From assembly GCA_014529385.2 (NCBI GenBank), contig CM043963.1, forward strand, positions 98,967,912 through 99,031,911: a DNA stretch of 64,000 bases, given 5' to 3'. The notes beneath the pieces were generated by a model that had not been told where the DNA came from, did not search any database, and worked only from the letters and a program-made list of their open reading frames with translations. Each line of letters opens with the position of its first letter. Within the stretch, counting starts at the first letter, position 1. Position numbers and translations under genes: made by a program. This DNA comes from Adiantum capillus-veneris (lineage: Eukaryota; Streptophyta; Polypodiopsida; Polypodiales; Pteridaceae). Positions 25,844 to 41,030 of the stretch are shown here, piece after piece.

Positions 25844-26645
25844 TGTTAAGTATGGAGCCTGATTTACCCTTGTAATTTTCTGTGGTAAAAGCGCACATTT
25901 GTAAGGCCCCCATTATGAGGAGAAGCCATCGTGCGTGAAGGAAAATCACTCACCGGAAACCAAAATTTTCACGGACAAGAATCAGGGGCAACTTTAAAGG
26001 CCTCGGGGGCAGAGGCCCCCGAGACTTTTTTTTCGCCGGAATATTCTTTTTCGCCGGAATATTATGGCCGGGCGGCGGCCGGAAAGTGGTCGGAAAACAA
26101 CCGGTCGGTTGGCCGGTGGCCGGTAGTCAATGGCCGATGGTCGGAAGTCAATGGCCGGTGGCCGTTGGTCGGAAGTCAATGGCCGGTGGCCAGTGGCCGA
26201 ATTCAAAAGCGGACTTGTCTTCTCAAGGGCGGCCACACATGGGCAGATTGGAGGGTCCGATTTGGACTTATTCGCACAAGGGCGGCTACACATGGCTGTC
26301 TCTCATAAGAGAGGGCAGCCCTTTTGGCCTATAAAAGGAGGCCATTTCTACACACATTTCATAGTGTGAAGTTGATGCAACAATGTGAGTGTGAGGTGGT
26401 GAGAGTGAAGCAAGGCGGGAGCTCCATTAAGGGTATAATCCCTTTGTAAACTACTTCTTGTTTTGAAGTACTAAAGCCATTGAGTGGCTGCTTTCCCGTG
26501 GACGTAGCCCACATTGGGTGAACCACGTATATCGTGTGTACTCTCTCTCTCTCTCTCTACTCTATAATCTCGTGTATATAAATCTGTCTCTCTCCATTAA
26601 GTAATCTACTCAATTATCTATTTAGCTACGTCTTATTTCCTAACA
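25844..26645 (+). repeat. Ty1/copia 3' LTR
   Basis: Starts TGTTAAGTATGG right after a purine-rich tract (AAGTAGGAGAT) that follows the pol stop, and ends CTTATTTCCTAACA, giving TGTTA...TAACA termini. Inside are a GC-rich minisatellite of GGCCGGTGGCC/GTCAATGG words (26060-26200), a TATA box at 26330-26336 (TATAAAA) and a CT microsatellite near 26550. No matching 5' LTR is in the window. Confidence 0.88.
26330..26336 (+). promoter_or_regulatory. TATA box of the copia LTR
   Basis: TATAAAA in CCTATAAAAGGAGG, placed mid-LTR as in other copia LTRs; transcription would start about 30 bp downstream. Confidence 0.65.
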
Positions 26646-26733
26646 AGAAAGAGGAAGAGAGTGAGAGAGATTTTGAAGCTAAACTCTACATAACTTTTGC
26701 ATTGCAAAATTGATAGAGAATACAATACAAACT

Positions 26734-29700
26734 TTATAGCTCATCCGTTCCCTCAATCACAGGCACCATGTCATCAATTTCTTCAACATGTGAACATTCT
26801 GGATCAACATCTTCCGGGTTCCATTCGAATTCATCATCGGAGTTAAGCTCATTTGCAATTGCTTCATGTGTTTGAAAGTGCTCGAAACTTTCTTCTGTGG
26901 CACGTGTGTCTAACTTTGCTGGCTCGTGCATAAGTCGCATGTTACAAAATACATAAACCAAACCTGTAGCTCGTTTAAGAATTAATCAATTTTGTTTTTT
27001 AGTATGCATGAAAGCAAAGGAAGACCAAATTCTTTCACAGCTACCACTCAAAGCGGCAATAGAGAATACTCTCATAGCCACATGTTGAAGTTCCACTTTT
27101 TCTCCACCGTACTCTTTCCACCAAACTGGTGTTCTCATCATCTTGATAGCATCTGTATGCCAAGGATCCCCAAACATTCCTTCTCTGCTAGTATATGCCG
27201 TCTTCTATGTGTATGCCACTTGTCCATCCACATTGCCTAGTAGTTGAGCACACACTTTCTTGAAATCACTGATCACTTCATTGTTTGAAGATTGCTCGTG
27301 CATCTAGAACTTAGGATCTAAAACAAAACCTGCTCCATACAAAGGAGTATGCAGCTGCTCCCATTGTCTTTTGACAAACAACATCAGGGCTTTCCCTTTT
27401 CTTGCATAAGATGTACAGTCTTTTAACTTGCGAGTGGCTTCATGCATGTATCAGTAAACACGTCCAAAGATAGAGGCTTCTTTGTCCACTAATCGTATAA
27501 GATGAGTGAAGGGTTCTGTGACAGTAACAATTTTGTCTACATTTCTCCAAAAAACAAGAGAGTTTACAAGCTGTTAGCATTTGGTTGCAGCAGCAGGTTC
27601 ATACTTGGGATATTTATCAAGCCAAATGTCCCATCTTCTATCTGCCACTGTTTCAACAAGGTCCTCTTTAACCTGCTGCAGTGTTGACATAATGTAATAT
27701 GCTGTTGCAAAACGGGTCACACAAAAAATCTGTAAATTTTTGGTGGGGAACTTTGTTCTGAACAAAGCATAAGAAAATGAATGCTCTCTTATAAACTTCA
27801 CCAAGTGGTTTGCATCTAGAAGAGTTTGTTTAATAGAAGTAACTTTCCCAAAGTCCTTTAAGAGCAGATTCAAAGTGTGAGCAACATACAGAACCCATGT
27901 TATCTCTGGATACTTTGCTTCAATTGCTTGAGTCAGTTGCTTTGTAGATTAGATGCATTATTTGTGACAATGGCTGTCACATTTTTAGGTCCTCCTGCCC
28001 TTCTGATCGAACGCTCATACACACTAGCAAGATATCCATTACTTTTCTCTTTCAAAGATGTATCAATCGCCTCAAGAACGATGGAACCTCTTGGGAAAAT
28101 CAACATCACATTAATCAATGGTTTCTTCTAACAATTGGTCCAACCATCTAGAGAAATTGTGCATCCATACTGTGGCACATAATCAAGAGTTGTGCGCTTT
28201 AAAATAATTTTTGATGTAGTTTTCACTTTATCTAAGTATTCTGTACGCATCTTATTATAAACAATTCCACAAAACCCTTCTTCGCCGTGCTCATTAACAC
28301 TAGTTTGGTACCAAAATGGACACTTCAGTGTCCTTTTTTTGCAAATTTAAATAAAATGGTACATGAAATCTAAAACACATCTCAAGAAATGGTTTTGCAA
28401 ACTTATAAACTGTTATTCAAAGTACTCATAGAAACTATAATCCCTCACTTTTGATCATAATCTCAATAGTAACTACACTCATGAAAAGAACCTACGCAAA
28501 ACAGCATTCAGTGTTTCATTAAAACTCGTACTCTAGCCTATAAAAAAAAAAGAGCAGGGTTTATGTTTTTTATATTTTTGCAATTGTCATGTGAGAAAAA
28601 AACTCTTTGTGACTAGAATTAAATATAGAAATTTATGTGGGTCAAATATGCAACGTTCATAAATTTGATTAACAATCACAAAAAACTTTTAGTTCATCTA
28701 AATTTACAATGTCTTATGATGCATATATACTAGACCTATGACTCCATTATATAAGGTGATAATTTTTAATGGTTATGCAAGCCACATTTGGTGATTTATG
28801 GCATATCCAAAAAACTGCGCATGTTGTAATTATGATTTTTTATTTATCAAAGATAAACCTTAAAATAAAGTCCACTTTTGGATTTTTTTGTTCATCTCAC
28901 TTATTTGTATACAAATACCTCATATGGACACAATTGGGAGATTTATATACACACTTTCATTATTTTTCATAGCAATGTTTTTTTTGCAAGAAATTATACA
29001 CTACAACTTTTTTAAAATGAGCTTAAATTACAAGATTCCTATGAGTTTGAACCCTCTAAAAATTCTTAGTTGATGGGTATTGGCCTGTAGATACATTATA
29101 CACCTTAAGTTTTGTTCCATAACCTCATCATGTTAATGAAAGAGGCCTTGAAAGACCAAAATTTTCCTCTTTGTTAGCATTTTCAAGATTTTGGTCTTTT
29201 GATCATAACAAAAATTTAGTCCCATAATTAGGTTATGAAGCTCAATTTCTTGCTAAAATAAGTTTTTCCCTATCCATATACCTTGAAATCTTCTTATTTT
29301 AATGAGAAGTTATATTCAATTTATGAAAATTTTACTAAAATTATAGTAAATTTCTATGATTTTTTCATCTTAAAAGTTATCATTAATTTGGTATTAATTT
29401 TGGCAAAAGTAAAATTTGTTTGTGTTATTTACCTCAAAGTTGACCTAAGATATGAACATGACCTGTGAATTTTTTTTCTAGATTCACCAAATAATTATGA
29501 CAAGTTGCTAGAAAAACAGGACACTTTAGTGTCTCAGGACATTTGAGTGTCCGATTACAGAACTAGTATTAAAGTAGCTTTGAAGATAGGATTTCGAATG
29601 ACATTAAAAGGAATTCCACATGCAACAAATGCTTGCATCCACTTAAGATGGAGTTCAAGCAGCCATTGTTTACCAAATGCCGGAGGCAAAGTAGGACCAC

Positions 29701-29740
29701 TTAATGTAGGTTCTCTTCCAGTCCATGCTTCACTTCAATT
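26734..29740 (-). pseudogene. hAT transposase, interrupted
   Basis: Reading right to left: an N-terminal segment at 29568-29740 (KQWLLELHLKWMQAF, then VACGIPFNVI) typical of plant hAT proteins; a nested element at 28305-29561; then LKRTTLDYVP, SLDGWTN and, after a TAG, NVMLIFPRG, GGPKNVTAIVTNNASN and WVLYVAHTLNLLLKDFGK (28298 to about 27840), matching the DUF659 transposase core with its metal-binding Asp in the DGWT motif; RRWDIWLDKYP near 27600; and a C-terminal dimerisation domain (WWKEYG, AMRVFSIAALSGSCERIWS) at 26986-27177. The tail is acidic. Several frameshifts and stops show it is inactive. A BED zinc finger is not visible upstream. Confidence 0.8.
28305..29561. mobile_element. Small TIR element nested in the hAT transposase
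   Basis: A 1257-bp block separates two parts of the hAT gene and is flanked by ACTAGT at 28299-28304 and 29562-29567. Its ends share the words GGACACTTCAGTGTCC (left) and GGACACTTTAGTGTC plus GGACATTTGAGTGTCC (right), which are themselves near-palindromes. It is very AT rich and holds no gene, so it is probably non-autonomous. The exact terminal bases and superfamily are unsure. Confidence 0.6.
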
Positions 29741-29844
29741 ACTAAATACACATCTAAAATCAAACTCTCATACCATTTACATTACTTTATTTATCAACGT
29801 TTTCAACCTCTTTAATTAATAAATACCAAAAATAGATTTTTTTC

Positions 29845-30390
29845 AAGTGTGAGCTCTCACTTTACACTTGAATCATGATAAATAAATCACTTAATCTATC
29901 TCAATAACTTCCAAGTGTGAGTAACTCTACACATAGCAAGTTATTTTTAAAAAACCTATCTAAATTACCTCCGGAGTGAGTGTAATTCTATACATGGCAA
30001 GCAATCAAAATTCATTACTTCTATAAATCTCTTCTAAGTGTGAGAATACCTCTACACAAAGAGAGAGATTATTATTTAATCTACCTAGATTGTCTGCAGT
30101 GTGAGTACTACTCTACACATGACAGACAATCATTAGATAAATCTAGCCTACGCTAGTTCCAAGTGTGAACATAGTTCAACACACAACAAGTAACTCCTCA
30201 CTGTAACTATCTAACTTAAGTTACTTCTAAGTGTGAACATAGTTCAACACAAAGCAAATAACTGCTAACTTTACTTTTATTGAATCACTTCCAAGTATGA
30301 GTTTCCTCTACACAATGCAAGTAATCATTAACTACCTTACTTAATTTACCTCTCGATGTAAGATATACTTTACACACAACAGATAAAGAA
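29845..30390. repeat. About 60-bp minisatellite
   Basis: Roughly nine imperfect units containing CCAAGTGTGAGT and CTCTACACA followed by an AAGT/AATCA-type spacer. The paired words AAGTGTGAG and CTACACA give each unit weak dyad symmetry. It lies between the hAT coding region and the right subterminal repeats. Confidence 0.8.
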
Positions 30391-30798
30391 ATCAACTCCA
30401 AAACATAAAAACACATTTTGTTTAAAGCTCTAAATTTCTATTAAAAAAATCAATAACATTAAAATTGATTTTTTAATATTTTTCTTGTTGTTGAAGCTCA
30501 CCTATAGATGAGAAGAGGAGAAGAGAGCTCAATGGAATGAGCAACACGAGTTATTTTCACGGTATCTAAATAAACTTAATTCGATCGTAATACTAGTTTG
30601 ATCAAAATATTATTCGATCGAAATAATATTACGATCAAAATATTATTCGATCAAAATGCTAATAAATTATACAATACGGTGGTTTTACTAATGTGGCACT
30701 ATATAATACGGCCGAATAAAACTACGTATCGTACAATACGTCCATTTAAAGCGTATTATACGTACACTGTATAACATACAATGCAACTTAGTGTAGAC

Positions 30799-31077
30799 AT
30801 GCACATACACAGACACAATAGAGAACAAGGTGAGGAAGCATGAAGGCCTACTAAGTTAAGGGGAGGTTGAGATTTATGGAGAGTAAGTTTTAATGAGTTC
30901 TTAAAATCACATGGAATTTTTGTTGTGTTTTAATATAAAATTATGTTCTATAGGATAAAATTTATGGAGAGTAAGTTTTAATGACTACTTAAAATCACAT
31001 GGAATGGACCCATTTAAGTTCTAGAGGTTTGTGCTATATGTACGGATGCTTTAACCTCTTGGATCTGTAATGTTTTG
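30799..31077. other. Flanking DNA with a short tandem duplication
   Basis: Two copies of TTTATGGAGAGTAAGTTTTA followed by ACTTAAAATCACATGGAAT-like sequence at about 30874 and 30961. No gene. Confidence 0.6.
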
Positions 31078-34000
31078 TTATGTGATTCCTCTGGAGGCAA
31101 TATCTCGGGGACTACTACTTGAGGGGTAGGATTGAGAATTGGTTTCTAAACTGTGACTCTCGATTTCCCAATCAATACTACATTTAGTTGCAGACATCCA
31201 CGTGTGCCCTCCATAGTGCCACAGGCATGACCAAAAAGGTTTGAACCACCATCCCATTGTCATAAATGATAGGAGTGTGTAGGATTCCAAAAACAATGGT
31301 CTTCTTCTTATTGAAACCCTTGACTTGGATGGTACTTGTGGATAAGGGTGGTTTCCTAGATGACACCACACTCCATAGGATAACAAATTATGTTGAGCTC
31401 CTGTGTCCAATAATGCATTATATAGTACTTTCCCATAGGAGCTATTAAATTCCATTGGATACCGTAGAGGTGATTCACAGTCTATAGAATCGTCATCTGC
31501 TTCAACTTGGAATGAATGTGTAACACCCAGATTGGCTTCTTGTTGGTGTCTAATATGTTGTTGTCGCCCTCAAGCTTCAATCCTAGCTTGTATCTTTTTA
31601 AACTCAGCTTGTTCTTTTGCTGCTTTCTTTTGATAGGTGGCACATAATTCCTCTTGGCTTAGGGGATCATAGTATCTTTTGAATTTACTCCCATTGAGGA
31701 ATCCAATGGTTTCAACTCCATCTAGAGTGTCCACACGAAGGGTTACCTTGTGGTGTGATTTCACATACTCTATATGGCCCTTTGTCAGCATATTTCAATT
31801 TTTTCTTCTCGTTACACACTTTGTACATAAGAACTTACTGACTTTGATGTCCTTGTTCTTTAAATGGCGATCAAACCACTTCTTTCTCCTATCTTTCAAC
31901 CCATTTTGTCACATAGACAGTAACAATGATGATTTATCGGGATTGAGTATTACGGACTGCTAGACTAATTGGCCCTACAAAATCTAAGCCTCACTTTCAA
32001 AATGGTTGGGTCACCTTAATAGGATGTAGAGGCATCTTATCTTTTCTTTGTGGTTTTTCATAACGTTAGCATTCATCACATTATTTTGTAAAGAGTAATG
32101 CATCTTTAAATAAAGTGGGTCACCAATAGATTGATTGTAATACTTTCTAGCAATCAATTCCCCTGAAAAGTGACCACCAGCTACGTCCATGTGTGCTTCT
32201 TGAAAAATGTACAAATATTCATCCTCACGGACACAACGTTTAAGAATGTCATCTTTTTCTTGCTTATAGAGAGTTTCGGAAATCAAGGAATAAAGTTCAC
32301 ATTCCTTGATTAACCTTCAAACTAAACCCTTTAAAAGCTCTTTGGAGGGAGACCCATTAACTAAAAAATCAACAATTTTTTCACTCCATTCATGCATTGT
32401 CTCAACTATAAATAAGGAAGTGTCGGGAAATTCATCATCAACTCCAACAGGAGCTTCACCATTGGGCATGCAAGACAAATGATCTACCATAACATGTTTC
32501 TTGCCAGGTCTTACAAAAACAGTGAAATCAAACTCAAGCTGAATTAACAACCATCGCGTAATTCTTCCTATGGAACATGGCTTGTTTACTAGATACAACA
32601 ACGCTTGATGATCTACATAAAACACAGACTTGGTGGCAAGAAGATAATATCAAAATTTCTTTATAACATAAATCATAGCTAAACCTTCTTGCTCTATAGT
32701 GGTGTAGCTCATCTCAGCATCATTTAATGCGACTTGCAAACCTAATAGGGTAGTCTAATTTATGTTTTCCTGGTTGAGCTAGAACACACCTAATAGAAAA
32801 GTTTGATGCATCAATATGCACATGGAAAATTACGTTCCAATCAGGCACTTGTAGGATCGGGACACTTGTCAGGGCCTTTTCTTAGTAACTCATAAGCATG
32901 GTCACACTCCTCGGTCTAGTGAAACTTGTACAATGGATGAGCTATCTCAATAAGAATCTTGTACAATGGATGAGCTATCTCAATGAAGTTTAAAATAAAC
33001 CATTGATAATAACCAACATGGCCCATGAATCTTTGAACTCTCTTATAGTTTGTAGGTGATGGAAAATTGGCAATGGCTTTAATTTTTCTTTTGTTTGTGG
33101 AAATCCCATGGACACTATATGTCCTAAAATGACTCCATGCTTAACCTAGAATTGGCATTTGAAAGGGTTCAATGAGATGCAATACAATTTGCACCTTTTA
33201 AACACTTTGTGTAAACATGATAGATGCTTCTCCCAAGAGGAATAAACACAAAGGTTGTCTAGGAAAGCTTCATAGAACTCCCATAAATATTCTTTGAGCG
33301 TGGTGTTTATTAACCGTTGGAATGTAGCAGGGGCATTTGTCAAGCCAAAGGTTATAACACAAAATGCAAACACTCCAAATTTGGTTGTAAAAGTAGTTTT
33401 AGCTATAAACTTTCTTTCTTGCACATGTTCAAAAAATGGCAAGGGATAATGATCTCTCCTAGTGGCTGCATTAACCTTCTTGAGGTCCACACACACTCTA
33501 AGTTTCCCATTCTTTTTTGGCACAATGACTATTGGAAAAACCCATTCCAAGTGCTCAATATGGTATATGAATCCACATTGGACAAGTTTTTCAATCTCTT
33601 CTTGAACAACTTTTGCATACTTAGGATTCATCGGGTATGGTTTTTGTTGGACTCGTTTAGAAATGTTAATCATAGGAATTGTGTGTTGTACCCTAGAAGG
33701 TGGAACGCCCGCCATATCATGATATGTCCAAGCAAATATATCCTTGAATTCTTTGAGAAGATCTTTAAGTACAACCTCTCCAGTCTCAATAAGGTATTGG
33801 GTAATGAAACAGGTTTGGACTGCTCACTTGGGTCTAATTCTATTTCCTTAACTATCACCGGACCATCATAGCCTCCATTACTTCCATTAGTAGGCGTTCT
33901 TTGGGCCTTCATGTACACAACCTTACACTCCTCCGTGGTGTAGGATTGAAATGCTCAGGTGCAGGGTGTAAGTCCGACGAGGGATCTGGTTGTGCCGTGG

Positions 34001-34136
34001 ATAGTGATTTCACTTTTGCTTCCCTTTGTTGTTGAGCTAACTCCCGCTTTTTGCATCTCCTTGCAGTACGGCTTAAGTTTGGCTTCTCTTTAATATCTAA
34101 TTGTGCAATGTCAAAGGGGTGTGGGCTACACCACAT
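31078..34136 (-). pseudogene. pol: Second Ty3 family: decayed pol with post-integrase protease-like domain
   Basis: Right to left: a Lys/Arg/Pro segment (33909-34136); linker with KDLLKEF..IFAW and MAGVPPSRVQ; RT (33146-33715) with VPKKNGKLRVCVDL, but lacking the LDG..Y block through a small deletion and with FLDN instead of the YMDD active site; RNase H (32317-32625) with DHQALLYLVNKP; zinc-binding HMDVAGGH (32011-32286); a C-terminal integrase segment with RVDTLDGVE..GFLNGSKFKRYY (31570-31791); then ALLDTGAQHNLLSYG (near 31400) and a SIDWEIESH strand. The integrase catalytic core is missing or unreadable. The last domain matches in position and motif the extra protease-like domain at 4261-5410, although the RT sequence is clearly a different family. 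Confidence 0.75.
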
Positions 34137-36809
<2,673 letters not shown>

Positions 36810-36814
36810 TTCCT

Positions 36815-37438
36815 TGTTAAGCCGGTTACGCCGCTAGCGGAAGCTAAATAGCGAGAACTCAACCAACAACAGAATTTGTCAGACGAGGACGGAGCTTGAC
36901 CCGCAGGCGCATGGAAACAACTAGGTGGGTGTCAAATCACCTACTTGACCTTCTAACGACAATCACTACTAAGGAAATCAAATCTAAGTTCTAAAATACG
37001 CAAGTGACTAAAATCCGTACTACGAACGAATGCTATACGAAACAGAATCTAGAATCGTTGAATCGATCTCAAACTCAAGGGGAAGTCTATACACTAGGTA
37101 AGAACAACACCCTAAAGACTTGAACTGCAAACTCAACCTATAACCACTCCGTGCGGTAAATGCGTATGAAGACAGGCCGAAAAATACAGGTGATCGAAAC
37201 TTGACCCCGATGGTACCAATGTGTAGCTCTACTCGTTGTGGTTCTATAGATATGCTGCACGCTCCATTCCGACACACGAGTTGGAAGAAAACTCACACCG
37301 AAGCTCGTAGGAACTTACCACACATAGAAGCCGATAGCGCGCACTCTTGGTATCTGTGCGTAGCTCTCGCCGTTCCTAACACAATGACGGTGTCTCTTCT
37401 CCAATGGCGGCTCCATAGCTCGCATAGCAAGTAGATAA

Positions 37439-37485
<47 letters not shown>

Positions 37486-37773
37486 ATACAGTCACGGCGC
37501 TCCAAAAACTCACTTTGATTAAATAAAACTCTATCTTTTAGGTTACAAAACTTTGGCTTATATACCTCAGCCTTGGAGGTGAGAACATCTCTAACTAATT
37601 ACATCAGCAAGTGAAATTACTTCGGAATTACAAGCTGGAAACTCAATTGAGTCCCGTTACTTAATGAATGGCTCAAATCAAAATTAATGTCGGAGAGACA
37701 TTTATTACAATCAATGGTTACAAAATGATGAGTGTGAGCAAAAATGTGGGTGTGATCCTCTGCTGGCTCAACA
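36815..37773 (-). repeat. 3' LTR of the 25.9 kb element
   Basis: 959 bp, TG...CA termini with short inverted ends. Contains a CT (GA on the element strand) microsatellite at 37440-37482 and a TATA box at 37557-37564. Differences from the 5' LTR are mostly transitions. Confidence 0.95.
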
Positions 37774-37785
37774 CTCCCCCCCTCC
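37774..37785 (-). other. Polypurine tract
   Basis: On the element strand GGAGGGGGGGAG immediately before the 3' LTR, identical to 11531-11542. Confidence 0.9.
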
Positions 37786-37822
37786 GCGTTCATGTCGTCC
37801 CTGACATGACTTTTATGCTTGG

Positions 37823-40800
37823 TCAATAAAGTCCTGTCGTCTTGAGCATCTGCAAATGTGATTCGTATTGTAGGTTGCCGATGGTCAAGGTTGGGCCGAA
37901 TATTTTGCTTTCGTGGGTGAAAAAGCCGGTGTAGAAAGCTTCTTCGAATGTTTGCATGTGGAAGCTAGGCAAAAACATAATCCTTTGGTATAGGAGGTGT
38001 AACACTTTTGGAGAAGGCTGCAATGAAAGATCGTACATCATATCAGTCACCGTGTCGGCCGTCGATAGTAGACTCGAGGTCGTGGCTTTATCTGGCGCGA
38101 ACACTTCAATGCAAGCTAAGAGAGTCCTGCAGATTTTCTTGAGCATCTGACACGAAAGGTCAGGAGAGCCAGTAAAGAGCTTGATGGTGCCCATTAGGGT
38201 TTTCACCATGTAGGCTTTACCTATTCTCTCTCCTGCCTTTGGTCCTGGCATCCTGGGATAATTAAGCCAATTTGGCTTCTTTTCTGCAATCCTGCCATGC
38301 TCTTTCCAGTTTCTGACTCTTGGCACCGGGCAGAAGGTTGCATTCTCCCGAATCTCCTTTGGTGCCTCCACCAAGTAGATGAGGTAGGCTGGGTATTTGT
38401 TCAGCCAACCTTTCCTCCATCTAGGTTGTGAATCTACTATCTTCTTTGACTGTTCCTCCTTTGTGATGTCGCCTTCGTAAAGAGCGACATACTGCTCCTC
38501 CTCTATTCTCTTTTTCGTCTTTAGCACTTCAAATTTCATCAAAGGGAAAGGCAGGCTAGGTTGCATCCACTCTTCATGGAGCACTTTTGTGTCTAATCCC
38601 TAAAGTCTAATGGAGATGAGGAGTCTCCTCTTCTTCTTCAGAGATTCCTGAAGTCGAGGCCACCTCGTGAGCTGGGGCTGGATCTTCAATTGTGGTTGCC
38701 TCTCCAGTTTCTGGTAGCTCTATGGCTGCTCCACTTGATTCTTCTTGTGGTGTCTCTGTCTCTCTTCTTTTTTGCTCTTGTAGATCTTGGAGCTGTTTAC
38801 GGAGGGCCTCATTCTCTGTCCATAGTGTTTGATTTTCTAATGTGAGCCTCTCCTCTGCGGCCAATGATCCCTCTGCAATGTGCAACCTTTGCACTTGCTC
38901 TAATCTTAGCTCTCTTTGTAAGCTTCGGATCTGGTCTTCTAACGCTGGTACGAGAGTTCCTTCTTGTTTGGTTCCTGCTCTGCTAGCTCTAGGGGTAGTC
39001 CTAAGTCTAGTGATTGTTCTTTCTTGGAGCTCGACTCTTTCCCTTAGCTCAATGAGCTCATCCTTGGCTGCCTCCAACTCATCTTCTATCCGCTCCTTTG
39101 CTTCCTGTGCACTTGTTACCTCTCTTGAAGCCTCGGCTAGCTGGAGTATCAAGCCGTCTCTCTCGTTTTCCGCGTCATAGAGTGATGCTTTATGACTTTC
39201 AGATTCAGTCATAGCATTCTCTAATTTCCTCTGCAACTCTGCTTCCCTTTGTTTGGCTGTCTCAATCTCTACTTCCTTTGCCCTGGATCGTTCTTTGATC
39301 TTGCCTAGCAGTTCATGCACCATGTGCATGTCTTTTTCATCTTCATCTGTCAACTCTAAAGCTCTTTCTGCCACCACCTCCACTGGCTTCGGCTCTTCTA
39401 GTACGTTCTGTTCGTCCAGTTTCTCTTCACTTTCTTTTGTACTGTTTGTTTTTTCCTCCGTCCCTCTCCGATCATCTTGTTTTTGTAGGGTGATCCCATA
39501 AACTACCTCAAGGGCCTCTGCTTCAGTGTATCCTATCGCTACCAAATCCTCATAATCATTTCTCTTTTGCTGAACTGGATCTATCTCCTTTTCTTTGGTC
39601 TCGGCCTTCGGCTTTTCCAAATCATCTGTGTCCATCTCTATTGTGGTCTCTTCCACGATATTTTTCGTCTTCTTCGAGCTTGGTACATCAGTCATAGAGG
39701 GGTATCTATCCTCAGCTTCCTTGGCTTTCTTCTTGTCGGCTTGCCCGTCTTTCTCTTGAGATTTAGTAGACTCATCTACTTTCCCTTTCCCCTTGTCGTC
39801 CTTTTTCAGCTCAGCTTTTAAAAGCTGTACCTCCTCTTCAGTGTATGGCTCGACAGGTTGCTGCTACAGTATAGCCTTTGACTCCTCATAAGCTTTAATA
39901 TATTGATCGTATTGATCAACATGTGGCCTGGCTGAGCTAGTTCCGACTTTAGTGGGGTCTGGCACCCACTTTTCTTCAAAGTCACCCTTTAGAGCTCTTT
40001 CTGCTCTAAACTACTCCACTAGTCTTTCCATTCTTGCCACTTTCTGACTTTTGGTTTGCTTGGGAGAAACCTTCTTCTTTACTTTCTTCATAAGCGGCTC
40101 GTCCACCTCCTCTTCAAGTTCTGAAACTATTTCTAGTTTCCGGCGTGCTCTTGTGGATGCCCTCTTGGATACTTCGGGCTGTTCTTCCTCCTCGTCGGCT
40201 TCTCTAAGCCACTCATTCTGGGAGGGAACCTTTGGCCACTGATCTGTAGCTCCAATAGCTTCATAAGCTATTCTTGTCATAATTTCCGCTCCTCCTATGT
40301 GCTTTGGCTTCTCGTTGTGCATGGCAATTACTTGATCGTGGATGTGTTGAGCGTAATTCACCTCTTTTGGCATATTGCTCTTTAATGCCCATGTGATGGT
40401 GGTCGCAATGGCATGGGGCGGTGTCGTATACTTTTGCGGTCTTTTACTGCAAACATGGAGAAACTGGTTGTACAGTCGGCAAAGGGTTGCCGCTCTTTGG
40501 TCCGCCATATCTCCATAGGTTGCATTCTGTTTCTTGGATCCATAGACCTCTATGGCCTCCCTTCTTTCCCTGACAGAGCTCCCTTTGTTGTGCAGCTTCA
40601 ATGCGTCTGCAATGAGCTGTGGAGTGATCTGTACTTCTACTTTCTCTCCATCCATGGCTGTCAATGTGGCTTTCCCATCCTTCTGAATGGATGTTGCCAA
40701 CTCGTAAACTCTTCTTGTATCCACACCTGATGGTCTCGAGGTGAAGAATCTGTGCAAGTCTGCCCTTTCCAGGTACCTGCTGATGTCTTCTGACCTGCTA

Positions 40801-41030
40801 TAATCTACCAATTCCTGTGGGATCATCGGTACATCCACCGCTTGCCCTTGAGGATCTCTGAAAGCCCCCTGGTAGATCTTTATTCCCTCTTTCTCCAATA
40901 CTGCTTCCTCCACCCAAGTTTTGGTTGGCTTGAGGGTTTCTGCTGGAATGTCAAAGGGTTCCGCTTCTGCAAGAGCATCTTTGATTGTCGGTCTTTTTCT
41001 CTTCATTGCCGATAACTTGGCGGAATCCAT
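37823..41030 (-). pseudogene. Extra 3' ORF: large coiled-coil protein (second copy)
   Basis: Same protein as at 8232-11493. It is open from ATG 41030 to 40011, where CAG has become TAG; a further GAG-to-TAG change lies near 39867. The acidic and coiled-coil part is open at 38607-39695, and the C-terminal globular part at 37823-38584 is in another frame because about 70 bp are missing near 38610 relative to the + copy. Where the + copy has stops (8643, 8928) this copy has sense codons, and this copy retains the 14 bp deleted there, so the two copies decayed independently from a long intact ORF. No enzymatic motif is evident. Persistence of so long a frame until recent decay implies it mattered to the element. 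Confidence 0.75.

Larger units (their letters stand above)
22739..30791. mobile_element. hAT-like DNA transposon, 8 kb, with nested insertions
   Basis: Terminal inverted repeats are CTAAGTTGCAT at 22739-22749 and its reverse complement at 30781-30791, flanked by a 7-bp direct repeat TGTAGAC (22732-22738 and 30792-30798). Both subterminal regions (22750-22880 and 30550-30780) are rich in short TACGTA, CGTATTATAC and TTCGATCGAAAT-type words in inverted arrangement, as expected for transposase binding sites. Inside are a minisatellite on each side, a hAT transposase pseudogene on the - strand, a Ty1/copia fragment and a small nested TIR element. hAT elements normally make 8-bp duplications; here 7 are seen, so one base may have changed. 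Confidence 0.78.

Noticed and set aside
37077-37331. A spliced intron in the LTR (GTAAG...CATAG on one strand, GTAAG...CCTAG on the other)
   Set aside because: Splice-like words occur on both strands of the same DNA and joining them in pol leaves a stop; without transcripts this is not supportable.
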